A stretch of DNA of 64,000 nt. Source: Lysinibacillus pakistanensis (GTDB taxonomy: Bacteria; Bacillota; Bacilli; Bacillales_A; Planococcaceae). Both the position numbers and the translations under genes were made by a program. Of the stretch, positions 19,497 through 28,177 are shown piece after piece. Each line of letters opens with the position of its first letter. The first letter of the stretch is position 1. The DNA lies in contig NZ_CP126101.1 in assembly GCF_030123245.1 (NCBI RefSeq), positions 3,408,501-3,472,500 on the forward strand, read 5' to 3'. The notes beneath the pieces were generated by a model, which was not told where the DNA came from, ran no database searches, and saw only the letters and a list, made by a program, of their open reading frames with translations.

Positions 19497-20387
19497 TTAT
19501 TTCAAGGGGATATCTATTTCCTTCACAAAGACAGCAGTACCTGTAATCGAAATAGTTAATTTCCCGTTATCATTTTTTACGTGCACCTGCACACGTCCAT
19601 CCTTCTCAAGTTCCTGTCCCTGTTCGACGATAAGTGTTTTCTCACTTTGTTCTTGCTGCTCAATATAGGTTGCATGATAGGCACCCATAACACCAGATGC
19701 AGTACCTGTTGTAATATCTTCAATTGTTCCAGAATAAGGAGAAGAAAAATGTCTTGCATGCATATCGGCATTTTTATCAAATGCCTCTAAGCAAAATGGA
19801 TGTAAGGATGCTTTTGGCATTTCCTTTAATATAGTCGGAAATGTAGCTGTTTGTGGTGCCATCGCTTTAAAAAATTCTAAGTTTTTGATTGGTATTAGCA
19901 ATGTCCACAGGCCTGTACTGCCATAAACAATTGGTAAGTCTGGATGTATAGCTTCTTCTGGAAGTTCAATAGATTGTGCAAGCTCGGCTTTTGAACCGTT
20001 AAAGGCTACAAACTGAGGAGCTGCATGTTGCATGGTCATGAAAATTTCACCTGATTTTTGCTCTGTTATTGCAATTGGAAGGATGCCAGCCTTTGTTTCA
20101 ATGGTAAAAACTTGCTTATTCTCTAATAAACCTTTTGTTTTTAGCGCATAAATCGTTGCCATGGTAGCATGACCACACAAATTTACTTCATGACCTGGCG
20201 TAAAGTAACGTATTCTTAAATCTGCTCGCTCAGATTTTAGGGCAAATGCTGTTTCATTAAAGCCTACTTGCTTTGCAATCGCCTGCATCTCATTATCGCT
20301 ATATGAATCTCCCTCTACCACAACACCTGCTGGATTTCCCTTATTAGGGATTGTACTAAATGCATCAAAATGATAGACCGTCACCAT
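19497..20387 (-). CDS. PhzF-family isomerase
   Basis: A 296-residue protein with the two-lobed PhzF fold. The catalytic glutamate is Glu45 in [15 protein letters not shown] near residue 17, [14 protein letters not shown] near 62-76 and a [10 protein letters not shown] stretch near 225-235 are family marks. Members isomerise or epimerise small acids (phenazine precursors, diaminopimelate-like compounds), but no phenazine genes are present here, so the substrate is unknown. It lies 26 nt after the signal peptidase gene on the same strand. Confidence 0.9.
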   Translation of the reverse strand: MVTVYHFDAFSTIPNKGNPAGVVVEGDSYSDNEMQAIAKQVGFNETAFALKSERADLRIRYFTPGHEVNLCGHATMATIYALKTKGLLENKQVFTIETKAGILPIAITEQKSGEIFMTMQHAAPQFVAFNGSKAELAQSIELPEEAIHPDLPIVYGSTGLWTLLIPIKNLEFFKAMAPQTATFPTILKEMPKASLHPFCLEAFDKNADMHARHFSSPYSGTIEDITTGTASGVMGAYHATYIEQQEQSEKTLIVEQGQELEKDGRVQVHVKNDNGKLTISITGTAVFVKEIDIPLK

Positions 20388-20413
20388 CTTTATCTTTTCC
20401 TCTTTTCTACCAG

Positions 20414-20980
20414 CTAGTGTGTACTACCAATTCGATCAAATGGCCATAATACAAAACCTGCTGTCCCCAAAATTTCATGCTGTGCAACAAATCCGACTTT
20501 TTGATCTCGGCTATCTATACTTCTTCGACGATTATCCCCAAGAACGAAAAAATGCCCTTCTGGCACAATCATTTCACCTAATTGCTCCTCTAAAGTAAAA
20601 TCATATGTAAAATCGCCTTTATCCAGCAATGCTTCTTTATACTTTATTAAATAAGGTTCTTCAAAGGCCTTTCCATTTATGTACAGAACATCATCTTTAT
20701 AGGCTATATGATCTCCTGGTAACCCGATAATTCTCTTAATATAATTTTCTTCTTCATTCGCTTTAAAGACAATCACATCAAAGCGTTGATAACTTGAAAT
20801 TTTCGGTCCTACTTTATTTACGATAACTTTATCACCATTTTCAAAGGTTGGCATCATGGAGGCTCCTTCTACAACTACAGGTGAAAAAATGAAATAACGG
20901 ATCCCCATTGTAAAAATAATGGCAAATCCAATTGCTTTAATCCAAGCCCAAAGTTCATTTTGATTTTGTTTTTGCGCCAC
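20414..20980 (-). CDS. Type I signal peptidase
   Basis: A 188-residue SipS-type signal peptidase. One N-terminal membrane helix (about 12-33) is followed by the catalytic Ser41 in [10 protein letters not shown] and the general-base Lys82 in [11 protein letters not shown]. The [18 protein letters not shown] box E is complete. The enzyme removes signal peptides from secreted proteins on the outer face of the membrane. Bacilli usually have several paralogues, so no sip letter is given. Confidence 0.95.
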   Translation of the reverse strand: MAQKQNQNELWAWIKAIGFAIIFTMGIRYFIFSPVVVEGASMMPTFENGDKVIVNKVGPKISSYQRFDVIVFKANEEENYIKRIIGLPGDHIAYKDDVLYINGKAFEEPYLIKYKEALLDKGDFTYDFTLEEQLGEMIVPEGHFFVLGDNRRRSIDSRDQKVGFVAQHEILGTAGFVLWPFDRIGSTH

Positions 20981-21200
20981 ATCTCACACCCCATTTTCAT
21001 CTAATTATCTTACACTAATAAATACGAATCCACTACGGGGAAAGTTCCATGAATTTCTAAAAAAACTAAAATTCAACGTTATTTGCGCTAAATTCTAGTT
21101 TCTCATTCTCTATACAGCCATATTTTTCAAATAACAGTTTATAACAACTAAGAAAAATCATTTTCTAAAGTTCATTGTATTTAAAAAACATTATATGCGC

Positions 21201-21736
21201 TTATCGAATTGTTTTGAATGCCGTTGCCCAAGGAATTAACTGATCTAACATTTGATTTACAGAGTCTACCTGTACCTCTTTTGGTTTAAATGTTGTACCA
21301 TTTTCAAAATCTGTAAATAATGATAGTTCAGGATGAACTCGAACATCTGCTACTAATAATTCACCAAGAATGCCACGTAAATGTTCAGAGGCCCTTGCTC
21401 CACCTACAGAGCCATACGAAACGATTCCAGCAGCTTTGTTATTCCATTCCTCACGTAAAAAATCTAACGCATTTTTTAATGCCCCGTAATGGAGTGATTA
21501 TATTCGGCAACAACAAATACAAAGCCATCACAAGCTGCAACTCTTTGAGACCATGCAGCCACTCCAGATGCATCTCCTCCTGGCTCACCTAGAAATGGTA
21601 GCTTAAAATCTGCAATATCAATAATTTCATATTCTGCGTCACTGCGTTTTTCAGCCACATTCTTAACCCATTCTCCTACCTGTGGACTTAAACGCCCCTC
21701 ACGCGTACTACCTAAAATAATTCCTATTTTCAACAC
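21201..21736 (-). pseudogene. NADPH-dependent FMN reductase, single-base frameshift
   Basis: The frame begins at GTG 21736 (or TTG 21733) after GAGGAGGAG and encodes KIGIILGSTREGRLSPQVG...FVVAEYNHSITG, then runs into a stop. Adding one G to the G4 run at 21482-21485 restores ALKNALDFLREEWNNKA and continues to TAA at 21201. The joined product of about 179 residues is a flavodoxin-like NAD(P)H:FMN/quinone or chromate reductase. The EYNHSITG.LKNALD motif is the FMN-binding hallmark. Either a true frameshift or a homopolymer sequencing error explains the break. Confidence 0.8.
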
Positions 21737-21886
21737 TATGCTCCTCCTCTTCCATCCCAAAATTAATAGCCTAAATTATTCATTTTGCATTCCATTATGA
21801 ATAAAATAAGCGCTCTTAGTCATGCAATACAGGAATACATTGCTTTATTTAAAACGTGGCTGACGAAAAAGACAAACGACCTCTAT

Positions 21887-22135
21887 TTATTTTATCTTGA
21901 TGGGTCTTTCTAATGCTGCAAGCTCATCCTCCATCGATGCATATTGTCTTTCTATCGCATATTTTGCATCAGAGATAGCAGCATTATAAATATGCGGAGC
22001 GATGTATTCCTTTATAAAATCCAAAACTCTCTCCGCCTCAAATTCTGAAATATCCTCATCTCGATTGTTATAGAAGAATCGTTGTATATCTGCTATAACT
22101 AATTCTTGCTGCTCTTTAGTCAGTCGAATAAACAT
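21887..22135 (-). CDS. DUF2164-like small protein
   Basis: An 82-residue protein, MFIRLTKEQQELVIADIQRF..., with the start taken at the ATG 8 nt after GAGGAG. The pattern L.KEQ...I..IQ.FF....DE.IS..EAE..LDFI...I.P.IYN..I.DA is that of DUF2164, small cytoplasmic proteins of unknown role. No partner gene is evident. Confidence 0.75.
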   Translation of the reverse strand: MFIRLTKEQQELVIADIQRFFYNNRDEDISEFEAERVLDFIKEYIAPHIYNAAISDAKYAIERQYASMEDELAALERPIKIK

Positions 22136-22199
22136 GCCAAACACTCCTCTACTGTTTTCTCACTCATCATATCACCATAGACTTTATCTATATATACAC

Positions 22200-22235
22200 A
22201 AAAAGACTGAATTAAATAGTGTAATTCAGCCTTTT
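22200..22235 (-). terminator. Terminator after the yqfO-linked small gene
   Basis: Arms AAAAGACTGAATTA and TAATTCAGCCTTTT pair with one mismatch across a short loop. On the minus strand a T5 run follows. Confidence 0.75.
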
Positions 22236-22307
22236 TATATTTTTAAAAAAAGATTGTATTTTAGACATCACCTAGTCATTTGCTTTGCTTAATATCTATT
22301 AACGATA

Positions 22308-22532
22308 TTACTGTTCACATTTAAAAGAATAGCTTGTTGATAGAAAATTTTTTTCCTTTGAGACAATAGCTTCTCCACCATCTTTTTCACACTGCTCTGT
22401 CATGGCATCCATTTTTTTTGCATTTATCGTATTTGTCATAAATGTCATTCCAACACCAAATACAGCAATCAGTAAACCAATCATTATCCACAACTTTCCA
22501 GCCTTATTGCCTGCAGGTCTTTCACTTGCCAC
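22308..22532 (-). CDS. Small single-span membrane protein of unknown function
   Basis: A 74-residue protein with one membrane helix (about 13-33, KLWIMIGLLIAVFGVGMTF) and an outer or cytoplasmic tail with two cysteines. It follows yqfO by 15 nt and has GAGGGG before its ATG, so it is likely the last gene of cccA/trmK-yqfO transcription. I do not recognise the family. Confidence 0.7.
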   Translation of the reverse strand: MASERPAGNKAGKLWIMIGLLIAVFGVGMTFMTNTINAKKMDAMTEQCEKDGGEAIVSKEKNFLSTSYSFKCEQ

Positions 22533-22547
22533 ATTTATTCCCCTCTC

Positions 22548-23669
22548 TTATACGAATAGAAATGGTTCTGTATGAATAGTAGATTGTACAAATTCAACCG
22601 TATATTTTTTATCTTCACACATTTTCGCCATCTTTTTCGCTACGCCCGCAATCATCACTTTTTCAACATGATGACCAGGATCTACAATTTGCAAGCCCAA
22701 TGCCTGTGCATCTTGTGCAGTATGAAAATACATATCTCCCGTTAAAAAAACATCTGCGCCAGCACGCTTAGCAGCATAAATATATTTATTGCCATCCCCG
22801 CCAACAAGCGCTACTTTTTTTACTTTCGATTGTAAATCACCGACAACACGAACAGCGGGTACATCTAGCTGCTGCTTCACAAATTGTGCAAAATCACGAA
22901 GGGATAGTTCCTGTCGCAAGTAGCCCACTCGCCCTAATCCCATGACATTTGTCTGCTGGTCTAAGCGGATAATATCATACGCTGGTTCCTCATATGGATG
23001 TACATGTAACATAGCTTTCAATACACGGTTTTTAATAGATTCTGGCAATACTACTTCTACCTTTACTTCTTCTTCCACATGGATTTCCCCAATTGAGCCT
23101 ACATACGGATTGGCATGTGCTAGTGCACGAAAACGCCCTTCCCCAATAGTTGTGTAGCTACACGCTTCATAATCACCTATACGACCTGCTCCTGCCCTCA
23201 CTAATGCTTCACGCAAATCTTCGGCATTGGCTGTTGGAATAAAAACCGCTAGCTTTAACAAATCTTCCGCATACGTTTCCTCTAAGATGGAACGGTTTTC
23301 AAGCTGCAGCGCATCTGCTAATAAATCGTTGACACCGCCTTCTGCTACATCTAGATTGGTATGGGCTGCGTATACGGCAATATCGTTTTTTAGGAGCTTC
23401 TCATATAAACGTCCAGCCGGGTGATCTGTACGAATATTCGCCAAACGTCTAAAAATAGGAGGATGATGGGCTATTATAAGCTGGCAACCTTGTGCAATGG
23501 CTTCGTCTGCTACATCTTCATTCACATCTAGTGTAACTAATACTTTATTTACAGGTTTGTTTAAAGTGCCGATTGCAAGCCCAATAGGATCATTGTCCAT
23601 ACAAGCAAGTTTTTTAGGTGACCATGATTCAAATAATTGAATAATCTCTTGACCATTTACCATTTTCAT
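22548..23669 (-). CDS. yqfO: NIF3/DUF34 dinuclear metal protein YqfO
   Basis: A 373-residue NIF3-like protein. Metal-ligand motifs: IIAHHPPIF near residue 66, AHTNLDVAEGGVND near 97, and the C-terminal DPGHHVEKV. A central inserted domain (about 125-225, with the HPYEEPAYD stretch) is the YqfO-type insertion found in longer NIF3 proteins. The family forms hexamers with two metals per subunit; its exact role is unsettled. The ATG follows the trmK stop directly, and its GGAGGG lies inside the end of trmK, so the two are translationally coupled. Confidence 0.93.
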   Translation of the reverse strand: MKMVNGQEIIQLFESWSPKKLACMDNDPIGLAIGTLNKPVNKVLVTLDVNEDVADEAIAQGCQLIIAHHPPIFRRLANIRTDHPAGRLYEKLLKNDIAVYAAHTNLDVAEGGVNDLLADALQLENRSILEETYAEDLLKLAVFIPTANAEDLREALVRAGAGRIGDYEACSYTTIGEGRFRALAHANPYVGSIGEIHVEEEVKVEVVLPESIKNRVLKAMLHVHPYEEPAYDIIRLDQQTNVMGLGRVGYLRQELSLRDFAQFVKQQLDVPAVRVVGDLQSKVKKVALVGGDGNKYIYAAKRAGADVFLTGDMYFHTAQDAQALGLQIVDPGHHVEKVMIAGVAKKMAKMCEDKKYTVEFVQSTIHTEPFLFV

Positions 23670-24362
23670 CTACAGAACTCCCTCCACTAAATGAATTAAA
23701 GTTTCTAGCTCTGCACGCTTTTCGTCGATTTCAGGCGTTTGATCTGCCCCTTCAATAGACTGTAATACACGCTGCCAATTTTCCTTTTCACGTGTCCATT
23801 TTTTTATAAAAGTTGCTGATTTTCGCTGCATTAATTTTGGTCCAACTAAAATTTCCAGCTCCGTTAGCTCCATGTGACTTCTTTGCAAAACAAGTATTTC
23901 ATAAATTTTATCATCTTCCTCTAAAATCTCTTCATCAAGAATTGCCCAATTATGTGCTAAAGCCCATTCCCGAATGACCTTAGCATGAATATTTGGTTGT
24001 AAAATAAGGCGAGTAATTCCCTGTAGCTTTTCTGGATGTTTTTCCAAAATAGATACAATGAGAGGACCACCCATTCCTGCAATTGTGACAGTGTCAACAT
24101 GATCTTCTTTTTCTACTGCTGCTAAGCCATTAGCAAGTCGTACTTTAACTTTTTCTGATAATCCTTCTTTTTGTACCTGTCCAACTGCTGATTCAAAGGG
24201 TCCTTTTACAACTTCTCCTGCTACGACATAAGAGGCAATTCCCTTATGAATTAAGTAGCATGGTAAATATGCATGATCACTGCCAATATCAGCAACAATC
24301 GCACCTGTTGGAACAAATTTCGCTACTGTTTCTAATCGTCTTGATAACTTTTGTGCATTCAT
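23670..24362 (-). CDS. trmK: tRNA (adenine22-N1)-methyltransferase TrmK
   Basis: A 230-residue AdoMet-dependent methyltransferase that methylates A22 of certain tRNAs. Motif I VADIGSDHAYLP binds AdoMet. TVTIAGMGGPLI and the LILQPN motif replace the usual NPPY and are typical of TrmK (YqfN). A C-terminal coiled-coil region follows (about 165-230). It is adjacent to yqfO and downstream of cccA, as in B. subtilis. Confidence 0.94.
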   Translation of the reverse strand: MNAQKLSRRLETVAKFVPTGAIVADIGSDHAYLPCYLIHKGIASYVVAGEVVKGPFESAVGQVQKEGLSEKVKVRLANGLAAVEKEDHVDTVTIAGMGGPLIVSILEKHPEKLQGITRLILQPNIHAKVIREWALAHNWAILDEEILEEDDKIYEILVLQRSHMELTELEILVGPKLMQRKSATFIKKWTREKENWQRVLQSIEGADQTPEIDEKRAELETLIHLVEGVL

Positions 24363-24424
24363 GTTTTCCCGCCTACCTTAAATAGAGTCCTTTAATAGTA
24401 TGTATGAAATCAAGCAAAAAAACA

Positions 24425-24457
24425 AATGGAGTTGTCTCTTTTATGAGCAACTCCATT
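24425..24457 (-). terminator. Terminator of cccA
   Basis: AATGGAGTTG (24425-24434) pairs with CAACTCCATT (24448-24457). On the minus strand a T-rich run (TTTGTTTTTTTG) follows. It separates cccA from trmK. Confidence 0.85.
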
Positions 24458-24527
24458 GTTTATTAAAAGAAAATAAATATAGCTGTACCAATTACGTTAA
24501 ACGCTTTCAGTACAGCTACTTTTCAAA

Positions 24528-24878
24528 TTATTTTAGAGTAGAAATGTACTCAGCGATTGCTTTTGCTTCCGCTTCGTTTTTCATTCCAGGTGTCATCGGT
24601 GTACCTTCAATACCGTTCGTTAAAACGTCTACGATACGTGCCTCATCTAAGCCATGTAGGTTTGGACCCACAGCACCAGTTAAGTCAGCTGCGTGACAGC
24701 CAATACAAGATTGTACTAATGCAGAACCATCATCAGTAGCCTCTGTAGTTTCGCCACCGCCTTCTTTTTCAGCAGCAATTTCTTTTTTGTTCTCTGCGCC
24801 TGTTAAAGACATGAAGAAAATAAGACCAATACCAAATGCCAAAATTAAGATGTAAGGAACGACTGGATTGTTTTTCAT
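24528..24878 (-). CDS. cccA: Membrane-anchored cytochrome c-550
   Basis: A 116-residue c-type cytochrome: an N-terminal membrane anchor (about 7-27), an acidic flexible linker, then one heme domain with CIGCH (about 59-63) and a methionine ligand in GTPMTPGM. It carries electrons on the outside of the membrane, likely to the caa3 oxidase. Position between rpoD and trmK is the same as in B. subtilis. Confidence 0.93.
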   Translation of the reverse strand: MKNNPVVPYILILAFGIGLIFFMSLTGAENKKEIAAEKEGGGETTEATDDGSALVQSCIGCHAADLTGAVGPNLHGLDEARIVDVLTNGIEGTPMTPGMKNEAEAKAIAEYISTLK

Positions 24879-25315
24879 ATGTTTCCCCTCCTCATTGTAA
24901 ATCTACTTCTATTATAATATAGAATCAGTCAACATCTAATATTGTACTGCATTAACTAAGAAACGAAAAGCCCTATTCGCTAAGTTTTCCTTTGTTTGTA
25001 ACAAATTCGACATTTCTGTATCTATTGGATAAAATATGTCTTGCTATCACCAATTTTTGGTCTATCTAAAACCATTTAACAATTTAATTTTGCTCTCCAT
25101 TCTTGTAGTTAGCTTTCCACTATGAACTCTTACCTATACTTAAAAATATTTTTTTCTTCAACGAAAATTTCCTTATTTGTCCTAAAATTCATCAAAATGA
25201 ATAAGCCATACTATTATCTTAATATATTTTAAATTCTCCTATTTTTAAAAAAGTCATACTACTTTTTTAGAAAAATATTAGGTATCAATTACATCACTTA
25301 TAAATCTACATAAAA

Positions 25316-25347
25316 AAGAATCTATCGCTAAAAGCGTATAGATTCTT
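25316..25347. repeat. Left copy of a duplicated hairpin
   Basis: AGAATCTAT and ATAGATTCT arms with an inner CGC/GCG flank an AAAA turn. The full 32 nt recur exactly at 26077-26108. Confidence 0.85.
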
Positions 25348-25424
25348 CATGTTGTTGAAATACTATTATGTCAATGAAATCAATGTGACAAATTAAAAAG
25401 TATAGCCTTTTTCAAAACGAGGGG

Positions 25425-25617
25425 TTGATCTCCGTTCCGACTGAGTGCTTTCCTGGGGGCGTCCGATGAGCCGCTTGGGGCAACAGGAGGTTGGTCACGA
25501 AGGCGTTGTCACAGGACGTGACGATTTTAGCCTTCGTTCCCCTAATCTGCTCGCTCCAGGGCCTCATCTGTGACGCTGAATCCCCAAGGAGTCACTCAGT
25601 CTACACTCCAATCAACC
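25425..25617 (-). repeat. Structured intergenic repeat, copy 1 (long form)
   Basis: Read on the minus strand it starts GATTGGAGTG and ends GGAACGGAGATCAA, like copy 2. Outer helix GACTGAGTG/CACTCAGTC; then ACTCC and GGAAAG conserved; inner helix GCGTC-ACA-GATGAG with CTCATC-G-GACGC. An extra central hairpin (ACGAAGGC/GCCTTCGT with GTCAC/GTGAC) makes it longer than copy 2. Repeats of this look are widespread between genes in Bacillaceae (from memory). Function unknown. Confidence 0.7.
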
Positions 25618-25888
25618 ATTGCTCATAGTATTTTCATTGGCATTTCACATAAATGTATAGTGATAAATTGAAGTCTTAACCATTACTATTTTGTGCAAAA
25701 ATAAAGCTTTGATAACATTTTCTATACGACAGCAGTAAGTGGCATTATGTTTAGTGACAAAGTAGTTTTATATTTAAAATGTAGCACTATAGAATTGTAC
25801 CACTATTCTATCCATTTAATGATGGTAAATAACATGCTTTTACTTTACTTTTGAGGGAAGAAAATATTTAAAATTCTACACTATTACA

Positions 25889-26015
25889 GATTGGAGTGCA
25901 AGGCTACTCGACTCCCGTGGGATAGCGAGACAGACGAGACCCTGCACGGAGCGTCAGCGCAGGAAGCGGCTCGTCGCTCGCCCACTGGAAAGCGAGTAGC
26001 CTGGAACGGAAATCA
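25889..26015 (+). repeat. Structured intergenic repeat, copy 2 (short form)
   Basis: Begins GATTGGAGTG and ends GGAACGGAAATCA. Outer helix AGGCTACTCG (25901-25910) with CGAGTAGCCT (25993-26002); GTGGG/CCCAC; inner helix GCGAG-ACA-GACGAG with CTCGTC-GCTCGC; a terminal CTGC/GCAG hairpin. The helices match those of copy 1 in place but not in sequence. Confidence 0.75.
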
Positions 26016-26076
26016 CCTTCATTTTGACTAAATATTCACAAAGAGTCCCTTGACCATTTAGTTTTTCAACACTATG

Positions 26077-26108
26077 AAGAATCTATCGCTAAAAGCGTAT
26101 AGATTCTT
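26077..26108. repeat. Right copy of the duplicated hairpin
   Basis: Exact 32-nt copy of 25316-25347. It lies 7 nt after the stop of the next minus-strand gene and could also serve as its terminator. Confidence 0.85.
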
Positions 26109-26115
26109 AAATAGT

Positions 26116-26679
26116 TCATAATAAATTTATGATATAATAGCCAATCAATGCTAATAGTCCTAAAACTCCAGAGACTGTATAATACAGTAGCTTCATTTTA
26201 ATGCCAGACCAAAGCCAAACTCCACAATTTGCTGCAATTAAGCAAAATAAAGCTATATTATTCCCATTGAAATATGTAGTGTAAATTCGAATAGACATAC
26301 TAAACAATAAAATAGCTGCTAACAAGTGAAAAATAGGTGTTAATAAATTATTTTTTTGTGCCATTCGAAATGCCGTAATGAATAAGATAAGAGCAGCTAT
26401 TCCTACAATAACTGATAAAACTAACGTTAAAGAGGAAATTGTAAAATAGATCGATAGAAGAGCAATTATGGCAATACATATACCCACTATTAAAAGATAC
26501 ATTTTTCTCTTTTCTGAGGGTAACACTGCTTGCTTATGATGCACAGGATCTAACTCCTCTACATCCGCTCCCTCTGCATAAAGAGCTGCTAAAAAGTCAC
26601 AGTAATGCTCTGGTAATAGCTTATTCTGCTTCCAAAACAAAATCTCATTTAAGATTATTTTTTTCCGTGGATTTGTCAT
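26116..26679 (-). CDS. Multi-span membrane protein of unknown function
   Basis: A 187-residue protein. A soluble N-terminal part (about 1-60, NEILFWKQNKLLPEHYCDFL) is followed by about six membrane helices packed closely to the C terminus. The start is placed at the ATG at 26679 after GGAG; a longer frame from 26697 is possible. The N-terminal part resembles the short cytoplasmic head of DUF2157-type membrane proteins, a weak impression. It lies between rpoD and the composite repeat element. Confidence 0.75.
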   Translation of the reverse strand: MTNPRKKIILNEILFWKQNKLLPEHYCDFLAALYAEGADVEELDPVHHKQAVLPSEKRKMYLLIVGICIAIIALLSIYFTISSLTLVLSVIVGIAALILFITAFRMAQKNNLLTPIFHLLAAILLFSMSIRIYTTYFNGNNIALFCLIAANCGVWLWSGIKMKLLYYTVSGVLGLLALIGYYIINLL

Positions 26680-26963
26680 AGTATTTGCTCCAAACATTGC
26701 TTAATAATGGTTGTTATTACAATTTTATCTCACAATTCTTGAAAACACATCTGTAGAAAGTAACAAAAATAGTTGATTTAACTCATGCTAATTATGTATT
26801 TTTAAACTCGCTCGATTTATCAATTTATTATTACTTTCATACAAGCTTAAAACGCCCCAGCGTAAAAACTCCCCTTCAAAATCCATAACCTCCACAGAAG
26901 ATTTGGATGCCCGCTGAATAAGAAAAGACTCATAAGTATTGTGTACCTGACGCTTCGCAAGAT

Positions 26964-27012
26964 AAAAAGGAGCTAGCCAAATAGTTGTCACTAATCAGCT
27001 AGCTCCTTTTTT
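26964..27012 (-). terminator. Strong terminator of dnaG-rpoD
   Basis: AAAAAGGAGCTAGC (26964-26977) pairs with GCTAGCTCCTTTTT (26998-27011). On the minus strand a T5 run follows. It begins a few bases after the rpoD stop. Confidence 0.92.
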
Positions 27013-27017
27013 CATGT

Positions 27018-28145
27018 TTATTCTAAGAAATCTTTTAAACGTTTACTGCGAGAAGGGTGGCGTAATTTTCTAAGCGCCTTTGCTTCGATTTGGCGAATAC
27101 GTTCACGAGTTACACCAAATACTTTCCCTACTTCCTCTAATGTACGTGTGCGGCCATCATCTAAACCGAAACGTAAACGAAGAACATTTTCTTCACGATC
27201 AGTTAATGTATCCAACACATCCTCTAATTGCTCTTTTAATAATTCATATGCTGCATGGTCAGATGGAGATTGAGCTTCAGAATCCTCAATAAAGTCGCCT
27301 AAATGTGAATCATCTTCTTCTCCAATTGGTGTTTCAAGAGATACTGGTTCTTGTGCAATTTTTAAAATTTCGCGTACTTTTTCAGGTGTTAAATCCATTT
27401 CTTCTCCTATTTCTTCTGGAGATGGTTCGCGACCTAAATCCTGTAATAATTGGCGTTGTACACGAATTAATTTATTAATTGTTTCTACCATATGCACTGG
27501 TATACGAATTGTACGTGCTTGGTCAGCAATTGCACGTGTGATTGCTTGGCGAATCCACCATGTAGCATACGTGGAGAATTTAAAGCCTTTACGGTAGTCG
27601 AATTTCTCAACTGCCTTAATAAGACCCATATTTCCCTCCTGAATTAAGTCAAGAAATAGCATACCTCGGCCTACATAACGCTTTGCAATCGAAACAACAA
27701 GACGTAAGTTTGCCTCCGCTAGTCGTTTACGAGCTTCCTCGTCTCCTTGCTCAATACGCTCTGCTAATGCAATTTCTTGCTCTGCAGACAGTAAATCAAC
27801 ACGGCCAATTTCTTTTAAATACATTCGAACAGGGTCATTTATTTTCACACCTGGTGGTACGCTCAAATCATTTAAATCAAAAGTCTCTTCATTTGCTTCT
27901 TCTTTCATTAAGCTTTCTTCTTCAAATTCTTCTTTTCCAATAATTTGAATGTCTTTATGCTTTTCAAGATCTTCAGCAAAATGGAAAACCTCTTCATTTT
28001 CTAGTTCATACTGCGCTAACTTCTCTGAAATTTCTTTCATTGAAATTTCACCGTCTGTTTTCGCTTTTTCCTGTAGTAATTTTTTGGCTTCATCTAATGT
28101 GATTTCTACTTCTATCTCTTTTGAACGTTCTGACTTGTCCGCCAT
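27018..28145 (-). CDS. rpoD: Housekeeping RNA polymerase sigma factor SigA
   Basis: A 375-residue group 1 sigma factor. Region 1.1 is N-terminal. Region 1.2-2 contains [11 protein letters not shown], and region 2.4 [17 protein letters not shown] reads the -10 box. Region 4.2 [21 protein letters not shown] reads the -35 box. GGAGG lies before the ATG. It forms the classic macromolecular-synthesis pair with dnaG, 32 nt away, and ends at a strong terminator. Confidence 0.98.
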   Translation of the reverse strand: MADKSERSKEIEVEITLDEAKKLLQEKAKTDGEISMKEISEKLAQYELENEEVFHFAEDLEKHKDIQIIGKEEFEEESLMKEEANEETFDLNDLSVPPGVKINDPVRMYLKEIGRVDLLSAEQEIALAERIEQGDEEARKRLAEANLRLVVSIAKRYVGRGMLFLDLIQEGNMGLIKAVEKFDYRKGFKFSTYATWWIRQAITRAIADQARTIRIPVHMVETINKLIRVQRQLLQDLGREPSPEEIGEEMDLTPEKVREILKIAQEPVSLETPIGEEDDSHLGDFIEDSEAQSPSDHAAYELLKEQLEDVLDTLTDREENVLRLRFGLDDGRTRTLEEVGKVFGVTRERIRQIEAKALRKLRHPSRSKRLKDFLE

Positions 28146-28177
28146 AAACCTTCCTCCTTCTAAACAACCGAATCGGG

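Larger units (their letters stand above)
25316..26108. mobile_element. Composite inverted-repeat element without genes
   Basis: A gene-free block of about 790 bp with mirror-image organisation. Each end carries the same 32-nt hairpin (25316-25347 and 26077-26108). Inside each hairpin the flanks are diverged inverted copies: L reads TTCATGTTGTTGAAA, and R read backwards gives TTCATAGTGTTGAAA. Next come a large structured repeat in minus orientation (25425-25617) and a second in plus orientation (25889-26015). The central 25618-25888 holds nothing I recognise. It resembles a non-autonomous palindromic element. No transposase is present and target duplications were not established. Confidence 0.5.

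Noticed and set aside
24490..24510. Possible cre site in the cccA-trmK gap
   Set aside because: TGAAAGCGTTTAAC matches only 12 of 14 cre positions and lies downstream of cccA.
25316..26108. CRISPR array or transposon with transposase
   Set aside because: Only two copies of each repeat in mirrored order, no regular spacers, and no protein-coding frame in the block.
26788..26991. A 67-codon minus frame just after rpoD
   Set aside because: It starts with GTG inside the loop of the rpoD terminator, has no ribosome site, and resembles nothing I know.
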